Position numbers and translations under genes: made by a program. This document shows positions 59,170-64,000 of a stretch of 64,000 bases of DNA, in pieces (within the stretch, counting starts at the first letter, position 1; each line of letters opens with the position of its first letter). The notes under the pieces are model-generated. The model saw only the letters and a program-made list of their open reading frames with translations. It had not been told where the DNA came from and made no database searches. Location of the stretch: the NCBI RefSeq assembly GCF_000003815.2, contig NC_049982.1, forward strand, positions 27,648,357 to 27,712,356. Direction: 5' to 3'. This stretch comes from Branchiostoma floridae. Its lineage: Eukaryota > Chordata > Leptocardii > Amphioxiformes > Branchiostomatidae.

Positions 59170-59454
59170 GTATGTCTTTTCAAAATCGTTTAGATTTGTG
59201 TTTTACCTAAATGACAAATGCAATCAAAGACAAATAAGTGAAGATGTAGAGTCATTTTTTATTTGTACATGTTGCGTACATACCAATCAGACACCGGTAA
59301 CGATTAGCCATGCAACCATTTTTCGAGATTGGCGATTTGTGATTAGCTTGCCCAAAGCCTCCCAGCTAAGCACTGGCCTTTTGTTTCGACATCCTCTTCT
59401 GGTAACTGTGCAACAGTGTGGGGTTTAAGGAGTGCTAGAAAACTACACAAATTG

Positions 59455-59545
59455 GCTGATCGGCCTTTTCTGGGGTAGTGGTTGGCACACTGGTTTTGAG
59501 AACTGCCTTCCAGGGTTTGATCCCGGGTGTCGGCATCTTAATTAC
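59455..59545 (+). mobile_element. tRNA-like (SINE-type) segment, unit C
   Basis: ggggtagtggttggc and gggtttgatcccggg. Confidence 0.5.
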
Positions 59546-59990
59546 CTGCTTGATAAAAAGCAGGTATTGTTTTTGGTAGCAATCATGTTTTGGAGTTTGT
59601 GTTTCCGGACCTATATATTTGGATTGCGATTACCTTTGCTATGGGGGGTAGAATGTGTGAGCCACTGTGCTTTAGCTTGCATTACAAGTTTCTGCAGTTT
59701 TGTGGTTCGTTTTTTTTTTAAATATTTACACCCCTTTTCCTGATGTGGAGTGATCTGGCCTTTCCTCTCTCTCAACCTCCTTGGGACAATTCATTGTGCC
59801 AATCATTCATTGTGCCAATCTTGTGCAAAATCATTGGACAAATCTATTTTAAATCTATTCAAAAATCTTTTGATTTGTGCAATGAAACCGCGGGTCTCTC
59901 CAAACGTATCCAAGCTGTTACGGAGAGTTTTACAGCTGAATAAAAGCAGACTGTGAAACAAGAATTGAAGGAGTACGAAGGAAGAGTTAC

Positions 59991-60116
59991 CGTAACGAGT
60001 TGTCCTTCATCAAAACGAGTTTGTATCTCGTTGCCAATATCGCCCTGTGGCAGGTTCATGTTTCTCGACTCTCCGCGGTTCGTGATATCCATTTTGCCAT
60101 TGGCAACTTTATGCAC
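59991..60116 (-). pseudogene. orphan eIF5A exon 3 in unit C, splice sites intact
   Basis: This is the unit C counterpart of the unit A fragment and is nearly identical to it (ITNRG and MNLPQGD instead of ITSRG and MDLPQGD). Here the donor is still gtaact, and the acceptor AG at 60118-60117 is preserved. No partner exons on the minus strand were found within several kb, so it is probably not translated as eIF5A. It remains an intact, potentially splice-competent exon. Confidence 0.78.
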
Positions 60117-61156
60117 CTAGAGAACAGGAAATAGACCAAGAGTCACCTCTGAAACATATTTCGTGCTCGTTGTTGACAAGGTTATTTCTTTGTAAAACAG
60201 ACATCTACACATTTGCTCTCCCTCACCGAAGCAATACTAAAGTCAGATTACCCCTGGTACTGTCCTTGTGCTCTGTGTAAGGTGGATTATATGCCTGTCG
60301 CTAAATTCAGTAAAAGGTCGTGACATCACGATTAGCCACATGTAAGATGAGCTGAAAATTTGGAATTGTGACGTTTTACGGTTTTCTAATGAACAAGAGT
60401 TCGTAAACCTCCCACCTGCATGACGTGTATTGGGTGTTTTCAGACTTAAATTTTTTTGTAGGGTATGGCGTTCCTGAGGAACAAGATATCAAATCTATAA
60501 AAAAAAACAGGAAATTCCCTTTGCACCCTCGGTGTATGGTACGAATTCAGCTGTTTGTGAAATATAAGTCGTTAAAGTGCCTTTCCGAAGAATGCAACAT
60601 CCGGGCTTATCAGAGGTTTCAAACCAAGGATCTCTGAGTTCTGGGCGAATCACACACGCTTTCCCCGCGGATTGCGCACCACGATGCCACTGAAGTGTGT
60701 GCGCCTCAAGGGTTACTGCTGCTGTTTTTGTTTATCTCTTTTAATCACAGTCATTTTTAACGTGGCGATTTTAAGCTAGGGTATATAGTGGAGTTATATA
60801 AGAAGTTGAACCCGCACACCATGTAGTCACGTTTCTCAGTTATGTTGATATAGTTTGGTTACCAGAAAATTTCATTTTCATGAGGTACCTATCTTATTCG
60901 GCCACGTTGATTCGATTATACGAATGGCATCCATATCTGTTGCGTTTTCTGTGTTCAATGCTCTATAATGTTGTCATATTTATCTACTTTGTAAACATCG
61001 ATGTAACCTTTTGGTGACACGATAAAGAAATACCCCCTGCCTTGCATAACACGACGCCCGTATCGCTTTAGGATATTTTCTGTGGGAAACAATACCGCTT
61101 TTTGCCTAATGATTACTCAGTAGGGACACTAGACCGGTTCTTCTGCATTTTTCCTT

Positions 61157-61281
61157 GGTTACCACATTATTATCAAACCCACAAACTGGGCAGGTCGGCA
61201 AAACTTCGAGCTCCAGACGGCAGTATCTTGGCTAAAAAACAGGACACTTCTGAGGATTGTCGGCTCATTAACTTAAATTTG
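61157..61281 (+). repeat. exon-like module copy 12 (unit D)
   Basis: Full length, without the 20-bp deletion; ends aaatttg before gtatgtg. Confidence 0.75.
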
Positions 61282-61559
61282 GTATGTGTATTTTTAAAAT
61301 CATTTAGATTTGTGTTTTACCTAAATGACAAATGCAATCAAAGACAAATAAGTGAAGATGTAGAATCATTTTTCATGTTGCGTACATACCAATCAGACAC
61401 CGGTAACGATTAGCCATGCAACCATTTTTCGAGATTGGCGATTTGGTGATTAGCTTGCCCAAATCCTCCCAGCTAAGCACTGGCCTTTTGTTTCGACATC
61501 CTCTTCTGGTAACTGTGCAACAGTGTGGGGGTTTAAGGAGTGCCAGAAAACTACACAAA

Positions 61560-61645
61560 TTGGCTGATCGGCCTTTTCTGGGGTAGTGGTTGGCACGCTG
61601 GTTTTGAGAACTGCCTGCCAGGGTTTGATCCCGGGTGTCGGCATC
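61560..61645 (+). mobile_element. tRNA-like (SINE-type) segment, unit D
   Basis: ggggtagtggttggcacgc and gggtttgatcccggg. Confidence 0.5.
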
Positions 61646-62867
61646 TTAATTACCTGCTTGATAAAAAGCAGGTATTGTTTTTGGTAGCAATCATGTTTTG
61701 GAGTTTGTTTTTCCGGACCGATATATTTTGATTGCGATTACCTGTGCAATGTGTGAGCCATTGTGCTTTAGCTTGCATTAGAAGTTTCTGCAGTTTTGTG
61801 GTTCGTTTAAAAAAAAATATATTTACACCCCTTTTCCTGATGTGGAGTGATCTGGCCTCCTTTCCTCTCTCTCAACCTCCTTGGGGACAGCTGCGGCATC
61901 TGTTTTGAGTTTTCAGTAGCATGGGAGTGTGTGAAAGGGTCTTTCCAGTGCTATATCTCCAGAAGAGAACGTGTGATTGCGATGATATTTGATACATGGT
62001 GCGGAAGGTGCGGTTCCGGCGCTATATCTCCAGAACTAAACGTGTACATGCGATCGCGATGTTATTTGGTGCATGGGTGGTTGACTGACGCTCAAGTTTG
62101 ATTTTTGTTTGGGCATGGACATGCTGTGGTCTCGATTTTTTGGGACGCATATACCTTACAATGTTAGTTATATTGTGGAAGTGGTATTAGTTTGGGCCCC
62201 CTTGCAGCATGCCCTGGGGCTGCAGAGCCAGTTTAGTCACAATGTTCCCCACCTACATCTGCTTGGTGTCCCAGCAGAAAATGTAAAATGTGAAGCTGAT
62301 GGCTGCACAGACCCACAACTAGTAAAAAGAGTAACTGTGACCATTCCAGTCGCCTCTGTATGGTGTGAACCAATATATGCACATTGAGATACAATGCATG
62401 TGCCAGGTGCAGGTGTAACAATAGGAAATAAAAATGAAATGGGGAGGACACCAGAAAGGTGTAGTTTTGGATCTCACCGTTTACCATAGGTAACGTTGAA
62501 TGTATAACTGAAGAACAATGATGGAATAATTTCGCCAAACGTCAAACCAAATCAACCCCACAACGTTAACACACCATACGCACTATCACAAAACAAAACA
62601 TTTCATGCAGGTTTGAGTTTTCAGACTCCTGTTCTTTCTGTTTCTACTCCTCTCTTACATTGCTCCCCACACCAACCCTGTGAGTAGTAGCCGCTAGAAC
62701 ATGCGCCACATTGTGAGTAAGGGGCTAGAGTCACACGTAAGTTTACCCAGCGATATCGAACTCGGAGATTTGAGGACGAATCTTGAAAAAAAAGGGGACT
62801 AGTGTAACAGTGTTTTTTTTTTTTTTTTTAAATAGCGCCATGCCAAACGGCTATGCAAATCGGCTGA

Positions 62868-62945
62868 TCAGCCTTTTCTGGTGTGGTGGTTTTGTGATCT
62901 GCATGCCGGCCCAGGTTCGATCCCGGGTGTTTGCATGCTGTTTCT
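62868..62945 (+). mobile_element. tRNA-like segment, uninterrupted; empty Ginger1-like site
   Basis: ggttcgatccc (62914-62924) fits the B-box consensus. The single CCGG at ~62906-62909 corresponds to the duplicated CCGG at 39171 and 40307. Confidence 0.6.
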
Positions 62946-62984
62946 ATCTGTTTCTACTCCTTTCTTACATTGTATTGAAGTATG

Positions 62985-63092
62985 TGGAAATCTTAATTAG
63001 GGATTGACAAACCAAATCGAAAGCGTCATCAATCCTGAATTCTCCCCAGTTGAGTGTCTTGTTTTTTTCCCAACAGCTGATTTGATAAAACA
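62985..63092 (+). promoter_or_regulatory. eif5a-like: 5' flank and acceptor (paralogue 3)
   Basis: Same flank as for paralogues 1 and 2, with acceptor ttttttcccaacag and the leader CTGATTTGATAAAACA. Confidence 0.6.
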
Positions 63093-63224
63093 ATGGAAGG
63101 AAAAACTACCTACCCCCAACAGGCCACCGCCCTGAGGCAGACTGGTCACGTGATGCTGAAGGGCCGTCCCTGTAAGATCACGGCGATAACTACAACCACA
63201 GAAGGGAAACATGGCAGTAGCAAG
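63093..63224 (+). CDS. eif5a-like: eIF5A paralogue 3, first coding exon only (gene runs off the window)
   Basis: This exon starts with ATG at 63093, 18 nt after an acceptor ending aacag, and ends with AAG before the donor gtagaa at 63225. It encodes 44 aa: MEGKTTYPQQATALRQTG, then HVMLKGRPCKI and the loop EGKHGSSK with the hypusine lysine retained at residue 39. It lacks the 14-residue acidic N-terminal stretch of paralogue 2 but otherwise matches it closely, and both flanks match the flanks of paralogue 2. Reading on past the donor gives a stop soon after (about 63250), as in paralogue 2, so splicing is required. Exons 2-4 are not in the remaining 775 bases, which agrees with the ~1.45 kb first intron of paralogue 2. 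Whether the gene is intact cannot be judged here. The absence of the acidic N-terminus could mean a pseudogene or a divergent copy. Confidence 0.75.
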
Positions 63225-63439
63225 GTAGAATTTTGTATTGGTGTTGTATGAATCACTTTGGCCAAGAATGTTATGTTTTCTATGCAGTTCGCTTGTGGGT
63301 CTGTCTGTTTATTGGCGTGTTTGATTGATTGCGTGCTTGTGGAGAGAACTACTGAATGAATATTTATGATGTTCGATATATTATTAGGTGTCGGCAAGCT
63401 GAGCGCGCACGACAAAGGGCAGCTTCGGTTATCGGTTTG

Positions 63440-64000
63440 ATAATAATAATATTTAATAACAACAATTCTATTGCAAGTTCATGCCCGAGGGCTAATTACA
63501 GACAAAGCAAAGCAGTGATATACATACTTGTATACTTAACAAAGAAGATAAATGAGATTTATTGATAAGTCAAAAGGGAAATGACATCCAATCTAAATCT
63601 AGTACATTGGACAGCTTATGTTTTTGTTCATCAACAAGATCATCAACTGATATAATTGATAACAAATAAAGATCTTCTTTGCAAAATCAATGAGAATTAT
63701 TTATGTGTAATACGTCAGTTGTAAAGGTCAACGTCACTTGGCGAGGGTTTGAGATCGTGGAACTCTAGTTGCCACTTTTTACTTGCAGAACAGCCAAACC
63801 TTAAAATGGTCTAACGTTAATTGTTGCATGTAAGGATTCTTTCGGCCCTGTCTAGTTCTATTTTAGGAGAGAAAGGATCACAATCATTCTGTTTAGCGGT
63901 TTTCCAATGCACGGTCTAAACTCTGCTTCTAAACTCATCCTGAACTCTCGTATGTAACTGAAAATGAGAGTTTCATCGATAGACGAAATGACACATATTG
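63440..64000 (-). repeat. dispersed repeat in intron 1 of paralogue 3, shared with 40740-41330
   Basis: Follows a short insertion of aataataata-rich sequence. The match with paralogue 2's intron continues to the end of the window. Confidence 0.6.

Larger units (their letters stand above)
54005..60575 (+). repeat. large repeat unit C
   Basis: 54005-55030 matches the end part of a preceding unit (30490-31510). From ~55030 it is a full counterpart of unit A, including the LINE fragment, the 240-bp element and the eIF5A exon 3 fragment. Confidence 0.9.
60576..63000 (+). repeat. large repeat unit D, shortened
   Basis: Starts like units A-C. At ~60830 it jumps to sequence corresponding to ~31550 of unit A, so two of three sub-repeats, the LINE fragment and the 240-bp element are missing. 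From 61860 it follows the 3' extension of unit B. Confidence 0.85.

Noticed and set aside
1..64000. Defence island, biosynthetic cluster or integrated virus
   Set aside because: No such genes were recognised; apart from eIF5A all recognisable coding remnants belong to LINE or Penelope-like retroelements.

Overview
This is eukaryotic, animal-type nuclear DNA. It has spliced genes with GT-AG introns, long introns, microsatellites, satellite DNA, several LINE families, Penelope-like remnants and many short inverted-repeat DNA transposons. The one protein family I can name with confidence is eIF5A, the hypusine-containing translation factor. The intron structure and mobile-element mix fit a marine invertebrate; I favour a cephalochordate (amphioxus, Branchiostoma), but that is an inference. 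Nothing bacterial or viral is visible.

Layout. 1-2.3 kb: a ~136-bp satellite, broken by an assembly gap (958-1215). 2.3-15 kb: gene-poor, with hairpin elements, a ~100-bp minisatellite (5.5-6.0 kb), microsatellites, two LINE 3' ends and one weakly supported spliced unit near 3.6-4.35 kb. 15.2-18.5 kb: Penelope-like debris, part of which recurs in inverted orientation at 45.1-45.5 and 48.9-54.0 kb. 19.07-21.92 kb: a complete four-coding-exon eIF5A gene on the minus strand. 22.1-27 kb: a Ginger1-like element, then two inverted, incomplete copies of a large repeat unit. 27.8-39.2 kb: two tandem units (A, B) of ~5.6 kb on the plus strand. 40.5-44.2 kb: a second complete eIF5A gene on the plus strand. 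44.2-54 kb: satellite-like, piggyBac-like and other DNA elements, one inside another, with a second gap (53217-53438). 54-63 kb: units C and D, a second copy of the A/B arrangement. 63.09 kb to the end: the first coding exon of a third eIF5A gene, whose remaining exons would lie outside the window.

How the parts relate. The window is a local eIF5A amplification. Each of the three gene copies is preceded by the same ~100-bp 5' flank and further upstream by copies of the large repeat unit, pointing toward the gene. Units A and C also carry an orphan minus-strand eIF5A exon 3 with flanking intron sequence. The units contain L1/Tx1-like reverse transcriptase remnants, a tRNA-like SINE-type segment and a small inverted-repeat element. 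Several transposon insertions can be recognised precisely because an unoccupied paralogous site is present in the same window. I see no new multi-gene system. The most interesting items are the eIF5A copies with altered hypusination loops, the 12-copy exon-like module upstream of them, and the Ginger1-like insertion with its empty site.
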